From Crocinitomicaceae bacterium (GTDB taxonomy: Bacteria > Bacteroidota > Bacteroidia > Flavobacteriales_D > Crocinitomicaceae), in NCBI GenBank assembly GCA_024643725.1, contig JAHEMJ010000003.1, positions 1-64,000 of the forward strand: 64,000 bases of DNA. Direction: 5' to 3'. This document shows, in pieces, positions 50,850 through 59,906 of this stretch. A program made the position numbers and the translations under genes. Numbering within the stretch: the stretch's first letter is position 1; each line of letters starts with the position of its first letter. The notes under the pieces were generated by a model, which worked only from the letters and a program-made list of their open reading frames with translations, was not told the origin of the DNA and ran no database searches.

Positions 50850-51998
50850 ATGAAAAAATTACATTATTTCCAACCTCTGAGTCTGATTGTCGTTTTGTTA
50901 GCGATGATCTCTTGCTCAACCAAAAACACGGAATCGAATCAAGCAACTAAAGCGAATGCTTCCAGTGCTGTTTTGACCTTGACAGGTAAGCAAGTATTTT
51001 CCTTAGGTATTAAAAGTAGCCCATTAACCAAGTCTTTAATGGGAATGAGCATTTTTGCCAATGGAATGATTGATGTCCCGCCACAAAATAAATCGTATAT
51101 CGCTGTTCCTTTCGGTGGCTACATTCGAGACATCAAAGTTTTGGATGGAATGCGCGTAGCAAAAGGAGATGTGCTGTTGGTGGTTGAACATCCGGAAATC
51201 ATTCAATTGCAACAGGACTACTTGGAGGTACAAGGAAACATGGAGTTCTTGAAAGCGGAAATGGATCGTCAAAAACAATTGTTGGACAAAGAAGCAGGGA
51301 GTGCAAAAAACTTCCAACAAGCAAAAAGCAATTGGCAGGTGTCCCAGGCAAAGTTAGCTGGACTTTCCATTAAACTGGAAATGGCCAATGTGAACGTGGC
51401 TGCTTTGAAAAACGGTTTGATTCAACGTGAACAGAAAATTAGATCACCGTTTGCAGGTGTGGTAACGAAGGTCAATACGAATGTGGGGACTTTTGCGGAT
51501 CCAAAGGACAACTTGTTAGAAGTCATCGATTTGCAACACGCACATGCCGAATTGACCGTTTATGAGAAATACTTAAAGTTGCTCAAATTAAATCAGTTAG
51601 TCGATTTGACATTTGTCGATTCAGATGAGAAGACAACAGCGAAAATTTTCTTGATTGGACGTGAAATTGGACAAGATCGCACGTTCAAAGTACATTGTCA
51701 CTTTGACAAGCTACCGAAGGAAATCGTTCCGGGGTCTTATTTAAAAGCGGAAATTAACACGGATGAAATGGAACACATCGTTGTTCCAACAGAAGCAATT
51801 GTGAATTTCGGTGGTAAGGATATGATCTACGTGACTTCCGATAACCGTCATTTTATCCCTGTAGAAATCGAAGTGCTCTCCACGCAAGGAGATAAAACAG
51901 CCATTCAGGCCATCAATGAAATGGATTTTATCAATCGAAAATATGTAAGCAAAGGGGCTTATGAATTATTATCAACTATGAATAAAGAAGAAGAATAA
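50850..51998 (+). CDS. CzcB-like RND efflux periplasmic adaptor lipoprotein
   Basis: The 382-residue adaptor has a lipoprotein signal (LLAMISC lipobox, about residue 23), a lipoyl-like domain half GGYIRDIKVLDGMRVAKGDV, a helical hairpin (about 110-190), the second half RSPFAGVVTKVNTNVGTFAD, and beta-barrel and membrane-proximal domains (VPTEAIVNFGGKDMIYVTSD). It joins the CzcA part to the outer-membrane channel. It lies 12 bases after the pump gene and overlaps the next start by one base. Confidence 0.92.
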   Translation: MKKLHYFQPLSLIVVLLAMISCSTKNTESNQATKANASSAVLTLTGKQVFSLGIKSSPLTKSLMGMSIFANGMIDVPPQNKSYIAVPFGGYIRDIKVLDGMRVAKGDVLLVVEHPEIIQLQQDYLEVQGNMEFLKAEMDRQKQLLDKEAGSAKNFQQAKSNWQVSQAKLAGLSIKLEMANVNVAALKNGLIQREQKIRSPFAGVVTKVNTNVGTFADPKDNLLEVIDLQHAHAELTVYEKYLKLLKLNQLVDLTFVDSDEKTTAKIFLIGREIGQDRTFKVHCHFDKLPKEIVPGSYLKAEINTDEMEHIVVPTEAIVNFGGKDMIYVTSDNRHFIPVEIEVLSTQGDKTAIQAINEMDFINRKYVSKGAYELLSTMNKEEE

Positions 51999-52474
51999 TG
52001 AACACAAAAAAAATCAATGCGTTTTTAGGTGCTGTCTTATTATGTGCAGTCATTGGATTAAGTTTGAACTCTTGCGAAGGTGCATTTAATTGTCACGAGG
52101 ACAACATTAGTGCAGCTGGATCAAACAAAAGTCACAACAAAGGACAAAATTGTATGGTTTGTCACCGTTCTAGCGGTGAAGGAGAAGGCTGTTTTATTGC
52201 AGCTGGAACCGTATATGATGCGAACATGATGAACACAGTTTCAAGTGGGAAAGTTGATTTTTATACAGGTCCAAACGAAACAGGAACCTTGAAACAAACA
52301 GTTTTTATTGATGGAAAAGGAAATTTCTATACGACAGCGAAATTTAGTCCAGAAGGATTATATCCAGTTGTGACAGGTCCTACAGGAAATAAAAAAATGA
52401 TGGGATCGGCATTGTCCTCCGGTGAATGTAATTCCTGCCACGGTAGTTCGACCGATAAATTATGGGTTGACTAA
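51998..52474 (+). CDS. lipoprotein with two CxxCH heme motifs flanking a transthyretin-like domain
   Basis: The 158-residue protein has a lipoprotein signal (LSLNSC, Cys26), a first heme-type site CMVCH (52-56), a central beta-sandwich segment (about 66-130: AAGTVYDANMMNTVSSGKVD, then FIDGKGNFYT) and a second site CNSCH (144-148). Two CxxCH motifs suggest a diheme or partial cytochrome c in the periplasm or on the outer membrane. Its start overlaps the adaptor stop (TAATG), so it belongs to the efflux operon. That is unusual for an RND metal pump. Whether heme is bound is untested. Metal binding by the same Cys/His sites is the alternative. Confidence 0.7.
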   Translation: MNTKKINAFLGAVLLCAVIGLSLNSCEGAFNCHEDNISAAGSNKSHNKGQNCMVCHRSSGEGEGCFIAAGTVYDANMMNTVSSGKVDFYTGPNETGTLKQTVFIDGKGNFYTTAKFSPEGLYPVVTGPTGNKKMMGSALSSGECNSCHGSSTDKLWVD

Positions 52475-52888
52475 GGATTTTCTCCGTTCAACTTCAGCAA
52501 TAAAGAGCTCCTCATTTTCTGGTGAAATGAGGAGCTCTTCGTATGTATTGTAATGCATAACAATGCATTTCCAAGAGGTGCTCATCTTCCATCCGGCGTA
52601 GAATCCATTTGCTTTTTCAAATTTCCGAATCGATGATATGTCAATGCGTTTTTTAAAAAAGATCATGGTTTGACAAACCAACGTGTTATCATCCACAAAG
52701 GTATAGTAGGTACTTCTCACAATAAAGTAAAATAGGAGTCCCAATAACAACCAAATGCTCCCTAAAATGTATAGCGGTGAGAGGTCGTGCTCTTGCCAAA
52801 AAATCAATGCGGAAATCCCTCCATACGGAATCAATATGGATAACCAAACATAGAAAATAAATGGGTCTCGTTTTCCCGAGAAACGCAT
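52460..52888 (-). CDS. small membrane protein with bacterial PH-like domain
   Basis: The 142-residue protein has two membrane segments (about residues 10-30 and 38-58: LYILGSIWLLLGLLFYFIV) followed by a PH-like beta domain (YYTFVDDNTLVCQTMIFFKK, then KRIDISSIRKFEKA) and a terminal helix (EELFIAEVERRK). It resembles short bPH membrane proteins of unknown role. ATG 52888 is two bases after the glyA stop, so it is probably co-transcribed with glyA. Its 3' end overlaps the convergent diheme lipoprotein gene by 15 bases. Confidence 0.7.
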   Translation of the reverse strand: MRFSGKRDPFIFYVWLSILIPYGGISALIFWQEHDLSPLYILGSIWLLLGLLFYFIVRSTYYTFVDDNTLVCQTMIFFKKRIDISSIRKFEKANGFYAGWKMSTSWKCIVMHYNTYEELLISPENEELFIAEVERRKSLVNP

Positions 52889-52890
52889 GT

Positions 52891-54162
52891 TTACCAAGCG
52901 AAAAGTGGACGGCTTGTCATTAACTCGTTTACTTCTTTTCGAACTTGAGCGATGGCATGTGCATCGTTGCGGTGCATCAAGGCGCGATCGACTAAAGAAA
53001 CAATGGCTTTGATTTCATCCTCTTTCACACCTCTCGATGTGATCGCTGGTGTTCCAATGCGAATTCCTGAAGTCACAAACGGAGATTCAGTATCGTAAGG
53101 AACCATGTTTTTATTCACGGTAATATCAGCAATCACCAAGGCGTTTTCTGCATCTTTTCCGGTGATTCCTTTGGAACGCAAGTCAATTAACATGCTGTGA
53201 TTGTCCGTTCCGCCTGAAATGATCGTATAACCTAAGTTCATCATTTCTTGCGCAAAAACAGCAGCGTTGGTTTGAACTTGTTTCATATATGTCGTGTAAG
53301 ATGGATCCAAGGCTTCACCGAAAGCGACAGCTTTTGCTGCAATCACATGCTCCAATGGTCCGCCTTGAATTCCAGGGAAGACAGCGGCGTCTAACAAAGC
53401 TCCCATGGACTTTAAATTTCCGTTGTTCCACTTCAACCCAAATGGATTTTCAAAGTTGTGGCGCATCATGATGATACCTCCACGAGGTCCACGTAGGGTT
53501 TTGTGTGTGGTTGAAGTCACGATGTGACAATGGTCCAAAGGATCAGCCAACAATTTTGCGGCAATCATTCCCGCTGGATGTGAAATGTCCGCAAGTACCA
53601 AAGCTCCGATTTCATCGGCTACTTTGCGAATGCGGGCGTAATCCCAATCTCTTGAATAGGCTGATGCTCCACAAATGATCATTTTAGGTTTTTCGCGTCG
53701 TGCAGTTTCCTCCATCAAATCGTAATCTACCATACCGGTCTCTTTGGAAACACCGTAGAAAAATGGACGGTACAACTTTCCAGAGAAGTTTACAGGAGAT
53801 CCATGTGTTAAGTGTCCACCATGCGACAAATCAAATCCAAGGATTTTATCACCTGGATTTAAACACGCAAAAAATACCGCTGCATTTGCTTGCGCTCCGG
53901 AGTGCGGTTGGACATTTGCCCATGTCGCACCAAACAACTGACACAATCGATCGATAGCTAATTGCTCCACTTTATCAACGACTTCACAGCCACCATAATA
54001 ACGTTTCCCAGGAAGTCCTTCGGCGTATTTATTCGTTAGGACACTTCCCATGGCTAACATCACTTCATCACTCACGAAATTCTCGGATGCGATGAGTTCA
54101 ATGCCATGAAGTTGACGGTTTTTTTCTTCTGTGATTAAATCGAAAATAGCTTGATCTTTCAT
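52891..54162 (-). CDS. glyA: serine hydroxymethyltransferase
   Basis: A PLP enzyme that interconverts serine plus tetrahydrofolate with glycine plus 5,10-methylene-tetrahydrofolate, feeding one-carbon metabolism (cytoplasm). The 423-residue product shows [12 protein letters not shown] at the N-terminus, [30 protein letters not shown] and the PLP lysine in [16 protein letters not shown] 54162 gives the usual length. An upstream TTG in frame is rejected. A PH-like membrane protein gene follows after two bases. Confidence 0.97.
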   Translation of the reverse strand: MKDQAIFDLITEEKNRQLHGIELIASENFVSDEVMLAMGSVLTNKYAEGLPGKRYYGGCEVVDKVEQLAIDRLCQLFGATWANVQPHSGAQANAAVFFACLNPGDKILGFDLSHGGHLTHGSPVNFSGKLYRPFFYGVSKETGMVDYDLMEETARREKPKMIICGASAYSRDWDYARIRKVADEIGALVLADISHPAGMIAAKLLADPLDHCHIVTSTTHKTLRGPRGGIIMMRHNFENPFGLKWNNGNLKSMGALLDAAVFPGIQGGPLEHVIAAKAVAFGEALDPSYTTYMKQVQTNAAVFAQEMMNLGYTIISGGTDNHSMLIDLRSKGITGKDAENALVIADITVNKNMVPYDTESPFVTSGIRIGTPAITSRGVKEDEIKAIVSLVDRALMHRNDAHAIAQVRKEVNELMTSRPLFAW

Positions 54163-54192
54163 GTCTGTATGTTTGTTTTGCAAATATCGTAA

Positions 54193-54963
54193 TTAAAGTC
54201 TTTTTATGTGCGCTAAGGTGTGACTGAATTTCTCATATTCTTCATTCCAAATCCCTTGTGCTTTTAATTCATCGACGCGGATGCGTCCAGAGGCATGTAT
54301 GATTTGACGCCCTTCTCCCATGATGCCAACGTGGATAATTTTTCCTTCAGCATTTGAAAAGTAGGCAAGGTCATTTGCTTGAACATCTTCAAAGTCGATG
54401 TCCGTTCCAATTTCCGCTTGTTCGTATGCGTCACGCGGGAGGTTATAGCCGTGCAGACGAAAAATAGCTTGGACGAATCCAGAGCAATCGATGCCAAAGA
54501 TGGATTTCCCTCCCCACAAGTAGGGCGCATTCAAGTAGTCACGAGAATCTTCCCAGATGGATTTTTTCATGGATTCAAGTTCGGCTTGTTCAAAAGACCA
54601 AGATCCGATGTCAAATCGCGCATCTTCACCAACGAAACTTGCTTTCGACGTGTAGATGGTACCGAAGTTCGCTTGTATTTTCTGTATTTGGCTTGTTTGA
54701 AGAACGGAAGCATCTACCCATCGTCGGAATTCTTTTTCCGTCAATGGAAGTGCATGTTTGATGTCCATGTATCCCTCGTATCCATCCAATACTGTTCGGA
54801 TTTTCACCCATGGATTTCCGTATGCTACGACTTCGAATGATTCACCAAAGAGTAACTGAGATACCATTTCGGATCGGTCGCTGGCTTCTTTGCGAATGGG
54901 CGAAACAGAAACGAAACAAAACGCCTTGGTTTGACTAGGACTTATTAATTTTAAATTGTTCAT
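54193..54963 (-). CDS. SH3-domain NlpC/P60 (C40) peptidase
   Basis: The 256-residue protein has one or two bacterial SH3-like domains (about residues 10-120: SVSPIRKEASDRSEMVSQLL, VVAYGNPWVKIRTVLDGYEG) and a C-terminal NlpC/P60 domain (about 135-250). Catalytic Cys is in GIDCSGFVQAIFR, His in KIIHVGIM, and a third polar position in IHASGRIRVDEL. Members cleave gamma-D-Glu-diaminopimelate bonds in peptidoglycan peptides. No signal peptide is seen, which suggests action on cytoplasmic recycled peptides or unusual export. ATG 54963 is chosen (MNNLKLISPS). Confidence 0.88.
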   Translation of the reverse strand: MNNLKLISPSQTKAFCFVSVSPIRKEASDRSEMVSQLLFGESFEVVAYGNPWVKIRTVLDGYEGYMDIKHALPLTEKEFRRWVDASVLQTSQIQKIQANFGTIYTSKASFVGEDARFDIGSWSFEQAELESMKKSIWEDSRDYLNAPYLWGGKSIFGIDCSGFVQAIFRLHGYNLPRDAYEQAEIGTDIDFEDVQANDLAYFSNAEGKIIHVGIMGEGRQIIHASGRIRVDELKAQGIWNEEYEKFSHTLAHIKRL

Positions 54964-54972
54964 ATCGTAAAT

Positions 54973-54980
54973 CAAAAATA
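54973..54980 (-). promoter_or_regulatory. putative -7 element of the NlpC/P60 gene
   Basis: The minus strand reads TATTTTTG, a TAnnTTTG match, nine bases before the ATG at 54963. It lies in the 59-base divergent region shared with surE. Confidence 0.4.
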
Positions 54981-55022
54981 GAAAATTAAAACTGATTAAT
55001 ACCTAATTTTACGACTGTATCC

Positions 55023-55790
55023 ATGGAAAACGAGCGACTCATATTGGTAACCAACGATGATAGTGTGCATGCAAAAGGCATCCATGCGCTTGTTGAAATG
55101 GCTAAGCAATTCGGACGAGTTGTCGTTGTGGCTCCGGATAAACCGCAGTCGGGTATGGGACATGCGATTACCATTCACGATCCCATTCGACTTTCATCAA
55201 CGGCCATTTTTGGGGAAGTTGAAGCATATTCATGTTCTGGGACTCCCGTAGATTGCGTGAAACTAGGCATTTATGAAGTGTTACACCGCAAGCCAGATTT
55301 GATTTTTTCGGGGATTAATCACGGTGAAAATTCTTCCACCAATGTGTTGTACTCTGGAACAATGTCCGCGGCAATTGAAGGTGCCATGGAAGGAATTCCA
55401 TCGATTGGATTCTCCTTGGCTGATTTCGATGCCAATGCCGATTTTTCCGCTACTCAATATTTCGGCGCGAAAATTGTCCAACAGTTGCTCGATCAACCGA
55501 TCTCATCCAGTGTTTGTCTGAATGTCAATGTGCCGAAATTGACACAGTCGGAAATACAAGGAATTCAAGTGTGTAAGCAAGCGCACGCTTATTGGGCGGA
55601 TCGATTTGAACGCCGAAAAGACCAGCATGGACGAGATTATTTTTGGTTGACAGGGGAATTTTCGGATGTGGATCAACGTCCAGATACAGATTTACACGCA
55701 TTGAAAAATGGATTCGTTAGTGTTGTCCCAACTCATTTTGATTTGACTGCCTACGAAACCTTAGAACGTATAAAAAATTGGAAAATATGA
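55023..55790 (+). CDS. surE: 5'/3'-nucleotidase SurE
   Basis: A metal-dependent phosphatase acting on nucleoside 5'- and 3'-monophosphates and short polyphosphates (cytoplasm). The 255-residue product has the metal-site start LILVTNDDSVHAKGIHALVE, VVVAPDKPQSGMGHAIT, SCSGTPVDCVKLG and PDLIFSGINHGENSSTNVLY. The variant D-S after NDD is in place of the usual D-G or D-S. Its stop overlaps the next ATG (ATGA), starting the surE-lpxB operon. Confidence 0.97.
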   Translation: MENERLILVTNDDSVHAKGIHALVEMAKQFGRVVVVAPDKPQSGMGHAITIHDPIRLSSTAIFGEVEAYSCSGTPVDCVKLGIYEVLHRKPDLIFSGINHGENSSTNVLYSGTMSAAIEGAMEGIPSIGFSLADFDANADFSATQYFGAKIVQQLLDQPISSSVCLNVNVPKLTQSEIQGIQVCKQAHAYWADRFERRKDQHGRDYFWLTGEFSDVDQRPDTDLHALKNGFVSVVPTHFDLTAYETLERIKNWKI

Positions 55791-56089
55791 AAAAAATCAG
55801 CAAAGAACACGTGTTTGGATTTTTAATTGGTGTATTGACGCCCATCGTTTTTTTACCGGTGATTGTCTTTGTATTATCCCAATCCAATCGCTCTGAATTC
55901 TCCTACTTATGGCATCAGGTGATTGATTCAGTAGAATACCAAAGTCGATACTTGTCCTTGGGATTAATTCCAAATCTAGGCTGGTTTTACTTATTCTTAA
56001 ACCGTGAAAAATATGCCTACACACGAGGAATCATCTTTGGCATGCTGATTTATGCGCCTTTCATGGTTTACGTGAATTTAATCAGATAA
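55787..56089 (+). CDS. small membrane protein between surE and lpxB
   Basis: The 100-residue protein has two or three hydrophobic segments (about residues 10-30: FGFLIGVLTPIVFLPVIVFV, about 52-68 and 80-96). I know no function. It is coupled on both sides (ATGA with surE, TAATG with lpxB), which implies it is needed in step with them, perhaps in the envelope. ATG 55787 is chosen over a TTG nine bases upstream. Confidence 0.8.
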   Translation: MKKISKEHVFGFLIGVLTPIVFLPVIVFVLSQSNRSEFSYLWHQVIDSVEYQSRYLSLGLIPNLGWFYLFLNREKYAYTRGIIFGMLIYAPFMVYVNLIR

Positions 56090-57207
56090 TGACCAAGAAG
56101 CGCATATTTATCATCAGTGGAGAAGCTTCCGGAGATTTGCATGCCGCCAATTTAGTGCGTGCGTGGAAAAAGGAAAGTGACAACTTCGAATTTGAAGCTT
56201 GGGGTGGTGATCGCCTACAAGCGGAAGGAGTGACCATTCGAAAACATGTGCGCGATCTTGCATTTATGGGATTCGTGGAAGTGCTTCAAAATTTACCGAC
56301 CATCCTACGGAATTTCAAAACGTGTAAAGCTCAGATTACTGAGTTTAAAGCGGATGTCGTGCTGCTTGTCGATTATCCTGGATTCAATTTGCGCATGGCA
56401 AAATGGGCAAAGAAACAAGGAATCAAGGTGATTTATTACATTTCACCAACGGTTTGGGCGTGGAAAGAAAACCGCGTGGAACAAGTGAGGGAATACGTCG
56501 ATCGGATGTACGCGATTCTTCCGTTTGAAAAACCATTTTACGCAAAACATGGCATAGAAGTACAGTATGTTGGACATCCATTGCTCGATGAAGTGCATCA
56601 ATTTCGGGAAGAAAAACAAGCAACTTTGGCGTTAGCAAACGATAAGCCTATTCTCGCATTGTTGCCAGGAAGTCGGAAACAAGAATTGCGCAAAAAATTG
56701 CCGTTGATGCTGGAAGCGGCAAAATCCTTCCAACAAGAATTTCAATTAGTCTTAGCCTGTGCACCGAACCTAAGCGAGGAGTTTTACCGTGAATTGATAC
56801 AGGATGATGCTGTTCAATTGGTCCAGAATCAAACTTACCAAGTTTTGAGTCAAGCGAGCATGGCGTTGGTGACATCTGGAACTGCCACATTGGAAACCGC
56901 CTTGTTTCGTGTCCCACAAGTGGTGTGTTACAAAAGCTCAGCACTTTCTTACCGCATCGCAAAGGCTTTAGTGAACATTAAATTTATTTCATTGGTGAAT
57001 TTAATCATGGACAAAGAGGTCGTACGCGAACTGATACAACACGATTGCAACGCGACCTTGATGCGCGAAGAATTGACCAAATTACTTCCGGGAACAGAAG
57101 CAAGAAATCGTCAGCTTTCTAACTACGATGAATTGATTCGCCAACTTGGGAATCATGGGGCGAGTGAACGCATGGCGAAGGACCTAAGCCATTATTTAAG
57201 TGAATAG
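56089..57207 (+). CDS. lpxB: lipid-A-disaccharide synthase
   Basis: A GT19 glycosyltransferase that joins lipid X and UDP-diacylglucosamine to make lipid A disaccharide on the inner membrane. The 372-residue product starts IFIISGEASGDLHAANLVRA and has LAFMGFVEVLQNLP, DYPGFNLRMAKWAKKQG, YYISPTVWAWKENR, LLPGSRKQE and a C-terminal UDP-sugar region TSGTATLETALFRVPQVVCY. It overlaps the upstream gene by one base, and the SpoIID gene follows with no gap. Confidence 0.97.
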   Translation: MTKKRIFIISGEASGDLHAANLVRAWKKESDNFEFEAWGGDRLQAEGVTIRKHVRDLAFMGFVEVLQNLPTILRNFKTCKAQITEFKADVVLLVDYPGFNLRMAKWAKKQGIKVIYYISPTVWAWKENRVEQVREYVDRMYAILPFEKPFYAKHGIEVQYVGHPLLDEVHQFREEKQATLALANDKPILALLPGSRKQELRKKLPLMLEAAKSFQQEFQLVLACAPNLSEEFYRELIQDDAVQLVQNQTYQVLSQASMALVTSGTATLETALFRVPQVVCYKSSALSYRIAKALVNIKFISLVNLIMDKEVVRELIQHDCNATLMREELTKLLPGTEARNRQLSNYDELIRQLGNHGASERMAKDLSHYLSE

Positions 57208-58356
57208 ATGAAAGGACTCCTTACCACATTCTTCCTTTGGATTGCGCTTACTTTGAACGCACAAAACATTCGTATTGGACTTTTCTCCGATAAGTCGATC
57301 AAAGAAATGGAGGGAATCGTGGGGAAAGGAACATACTTCATCTTTAAGGATTCGACTTTACTCGCTAAAATTGGTCCGGCGGATGTTTTCAAGGCCAATT
57401 ATGTCGGTGGACTCATTCGCGTCGTGGTGAATGGTTCGGAAAAGGGGAGGGCAAAATCCATCCGTGTCATTCAAGACAAACAAGAAGATTACTTGCAGCT
57501 GCGTTTGATTCAACCGGTAGCAAAACAACGATCCTATGAAGGTGACTTCGAGTTAGAAATACGCAAGGAAGCAATCAATTTAATCAATAACCTCGACCTG
57601 GAAACCTATTTGGAGGGAGTTGTGGAATCGGAAGGTGGACCAGGGCAGAAAGTGAATTTTTACAAAGCACAAGCTGTGATTAGTCGAACCTATGCGATGA
57701 AGTATTGGAACAAGCATAAGGAAAATGGCTACAATCTTTGTGACCGCGTGCATTGTCAAGCGTATTTACATCATCGCAGCGCATCGGTGACCATTGATTC
57801 AGCGGTACATCAAACACGCGGACTTGTGATGGTGAATGAAAGCGGGGACTTGTATCCAACGTACTTTCATGCGAATTGCGGTGGACAAACCTCGGAACCA
57901 CATTACGTTTGGAATGAGGAAATTCCGAATTTATGTTCCTTTAAGGATACTTTTTGTATTCACACCCAACAAGCGACATGGGAAAAGAAAATTCCGAAGG
58001 ATCAATGGATAAAATTTTTAGTCGATAAATACGATTATCCCGTTTGGGATTCCACAAGTTTGAAATTGCTACAACATTACCAGCAGGATCAACGTGCGGC
58101 CTTTTACATCCATCCCATTTATGGCATTCCATTGCGTGATTTGCGCGAACAATTTAAATTGAAGTCGACCTTTTTCGATGCGGAAATCGTTGGGGAAGAG
58201 GTGTTGCTTCATGGACGAGGATTCGGACACGGCGTTGGACTGTGTCAAGAAGGAGCCATGAACATGGCGAAACGCGGATATACTTTTGACCAGATTTTAG
58301 GATACTATTATCCGCAAATGAAATTGGTGGATCGGAATACGCTTATTTATAAGTGA
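57208..58356 (+). CDS. SpoIID/LytB-domain exported protein
   Basis: The 382-residue protein has a signal peptide (to about residue 18: GLLTTFFLWIALTLNAQN) and a SpoIID domain with LDLETYLEGVVESEGGPGQK, FYKAQAVISRTYAMKYWNKH, LYPTYFHANCGGQTSEPHYV and GRGFGHGVGLCQEGAMNMAK. SpoIID proteins degrade peptidoglycan glycan strands in sporulating bacteria. In Bacteroidetes the role is probably cell-wall remodelling. It starts right after lpxB. Its 3' end overlaps the convergent FtsB-like gene by 14 bases. Confidence 0.9.
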   Translation: MKGLLTTFFLWIALTLNAQNIRIGLFSDKSIKEMEGIVGKGTYFIFKDSTLLAKIGPADVFKANYVGGLIRVVVNGSEKGRAKSIRVIQDKQEDYLQLRLIQPVAKQRSYEGDFELEIRKEAINLINNLDLETYLEGVVESEGGPGQKVNFYKAQAVISRTYAMKYWNKHKENGYNLCDRVHCQAYLHHRSASVTIDSAVHQTRGLVMVNESGDLYPTYFHANCGGQTSEPHYVWNEEIPNLCSFKDTFCIHTQQATWEKKIPKDQWIKFLVDKYDYPVWDSTSLKLLQHYQQDQRAAFYIHPIYGIPLRDLREQFKLKSTFFDAEIVGEEVLLHGRGFGHGVGLCQEGAMNMAKRGYTFDQILGYYYPQMKLVDRNTLIYK

Positions 58357-58630
58357 TCACGAAAATCTCTTCATCATCCCGTTTAAAGAATTTCTCTGAA
58401 CGAGCATATGCTTCTAAGTAATCTGGATTTTTCAAGCGACGCAAGGTTTTTTTGGTGTCCTTCAATTGTTCGGACATGACCATGTTTTGCTCGGTGAGCT
58501 GACCCAATTTTCTTTTCTGTGAAATCAAAGTGAAGATATCCCAATCATCTAAGAACAAAAAGTAAATCATGAATACAATGCCTGTGAGGATGTATTTATT
58601 CTTTAGGTAAGAAGGGATGTTCATTTTCAT
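58343..58630 (-). CDS. FtsB/DivIC-family septum formation initiator
   Basis: The 95-residue protein has a single membrane helix (about residues 13-30: ILTGIVFMIYFLFLDDWDIF) and a coiled-coil periplasmic stretch (QKRKLGQLTEQNMVMSEQLK) followed by a short C-terminal domain (NPDYLEAYARSEKFFKRDDE). This is the FtsB/DivIC layout. The protein joins FtsL and FtsQ in the divisome. Either ATG 58630 or ATG 58624 is possible. Confidence 0.88.
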   Translation of the reverse strand: MKMNIPSYLKNKYILTGIVFMIYFLFLDDWDIFTLISQKRKLGQLTEQNMVMSEQLKDTKKTLRRLKNPDYLEAYARSEKFFKRDDEEIFVITYK

Positions 58631-58634
58631 ACAT

Positions 58635-58642
58635 CAAATATA
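58635..58642 (-). promoter_or_regulatory. putative -7 element of the FtsB-like gene
   Basis: The minus strand reads TATATTTG (TAnnTTTG) just four bases before the first ATG, suggesting a near-leaderless message or that the second ATG is used. Confidence 0.4.
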
Positions 58643-58652
58643 CAAGCATAAA

Positions 58653-58679
58653 AAAAAGGAAGTGTTTAACTTCCTTTTT
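58653..58679. terminator. terminator after the PKD-like secreted protein gene
   Basis: A perfect 11-bp stem, AAAAAGGAAGT at 58653-58663 and ACTTCCTTTTT at 58669-58679, encloses a 5-base loop. On the minus strand it is followed by further T residues. It lies 24 bases after the stop of the gene at 58704. Confidence 0.9.
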
Positions 58680-58703
58680 AGTTTTTAAGATCGAAATGTT
58701 CAT

Positions 58704-59849
58704 TTATTCCGTTTCAAAGCTGTTGTATTTTTTCTCGTAGAATGCGATGAAGTCTTTGTCGTATTCAAACCACTTTGCAACGTGTTTCAACATAGCGCGT
58801 GCATTCACTGTTGATTTATCGCGTAAAATCATTTGTTGTGCCGATAAAATAACGCCTGTGCGCAATGCCGCTTTATCCGCATCCGTGAAATTCTCCAAAG
58901 AAGTCATTTTCATTAAATTCGGAAGTTCCGTTTTCCAAATGGCATTGGCTGTTTTTGCATCCTTGTTTTGGAAGCGAATAGCTGCCTCAATGAATTTAAT
59001 TCCGATTGGGTTTTTGGTAATGGTAGAATACTGTTCTGAAGCATCTAACATTTCACCTACAACTTCCGTTAATTTTTCTTTGTTTGTGTTTGAATATAAA
59101 ACTGGATAGCCATCCTCATCTTCCAAACGGTAAATAATTCCATTGTTTAATAATTCACTTTGGAAGTTGTTTAACCACATCTCGTGAATGGGCATGCGGA
59201 AAATTCCGTTTTCATCTTTTTCAATCGCTGTAGCAGTAGCCGTAATCGCTTCATCAAATGGATCGGCAATCATTGGATCTTTTAAGTCCTTGCGATACAT
59301 TCCATAAAATCCTTTCGCTAAGAAAATATAAGGTGTTGGATCACTTGCGTATTTTGGTTTAACCACGTAATCGGAAGCACGTTTCACCAACTTGACAAAG
59401 TTACTATCCGCGTGAATCTGAGTCAATTCATCCAAATTGTTTGTTACGGTAATAAAGTTGTCACGGTCTTCTGAAATGTCAAATTCTTCTTCTTCGACTT
59501 CGCCGTTTTTCAATTTTTTAGATTTGGAATACGTTACGGTCAATGAAACGCTATAGTTTCCAACTCGTTTGAATTCGACTTCGATGATATCAGCTTTTTC
59601 ATCTCCTTTTGTGAAGGTCCAATCTTTGTCTTTCGTTCCGGAAATGGTCCAAAGTGTCCCCACTTTTTTCGTTCCAGCCGGAGTGAAAATGGATTTCATT
59701 TCGATGCGATTCGTTTTACTTCCTTCGTCATCCAAGGTAATCACTCGTTTGGACTCTTTTAACTGTAAGCTAGGTTGCTGTGCCATTAATGAACTTGACA
59801 TCCATAAAAGGCTGAACAAAACGGTAAAAATCATTTTTCTAGAAAACAT
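58704..59849 (-). CDS. exported protein with N-terminal PKD-like domain
   Basis: The 381-residue protein has a signal peptide (to about residue 23). An Ig/PKD-like domain (about 40-130: GTLWTISGTKDKDWTFTKGD, then RVGNYSVSLTVTYSKS) precedes a long helical region without a known fold (about 140-375: FVKLVKRASDYVVKPKY, AIRFQNKDAKTANAIWKTEL). No T9SS tail and no lipobox are present, so it should be periplasmic. I do not recognise a family. It is a single-gene unit with its own terminator. Confidence 0.75.
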   Translation of the reverse strand: MFSRKMIFTVLFSLLWMSSSLMAQQPSLQLKESKRVITLDDEGSKTNRIEMKSIFTPAGTKKVGTLWTISGTKDKDWTFTKGDEKADIIEVEFKRVGNYSVSLTVTYSKSKKLKNGEVEEEEFDISEDRDNFITVTNNLDELTQIHADSNFVKLVKRASDYVVKPKYASDPTPYIFLAKGFYGMYRKDLKDPMIADPFDEAITATATAIEKDENGIFRMPIHEMWLNNFQSELLNNGIIYRLEDEDGYPVLYSNTNKEKLTEVVGEMLDASEQYSTITKNPIGIKFIEAAIRFQNKDAKTANAIWKTELPNLMKMTSLENFTDADKAALRTGVILSAQQMILRDKSTVNARAMLKHVAKWFEYDKDFIAFYEKKYNSFETE

Positions 59850-59906
59850 AAGCGTTGTTTTTTTTTATTGGGGCGTTTTCAATTATTGTGCCGAATTTAC
59901 AAAAAA

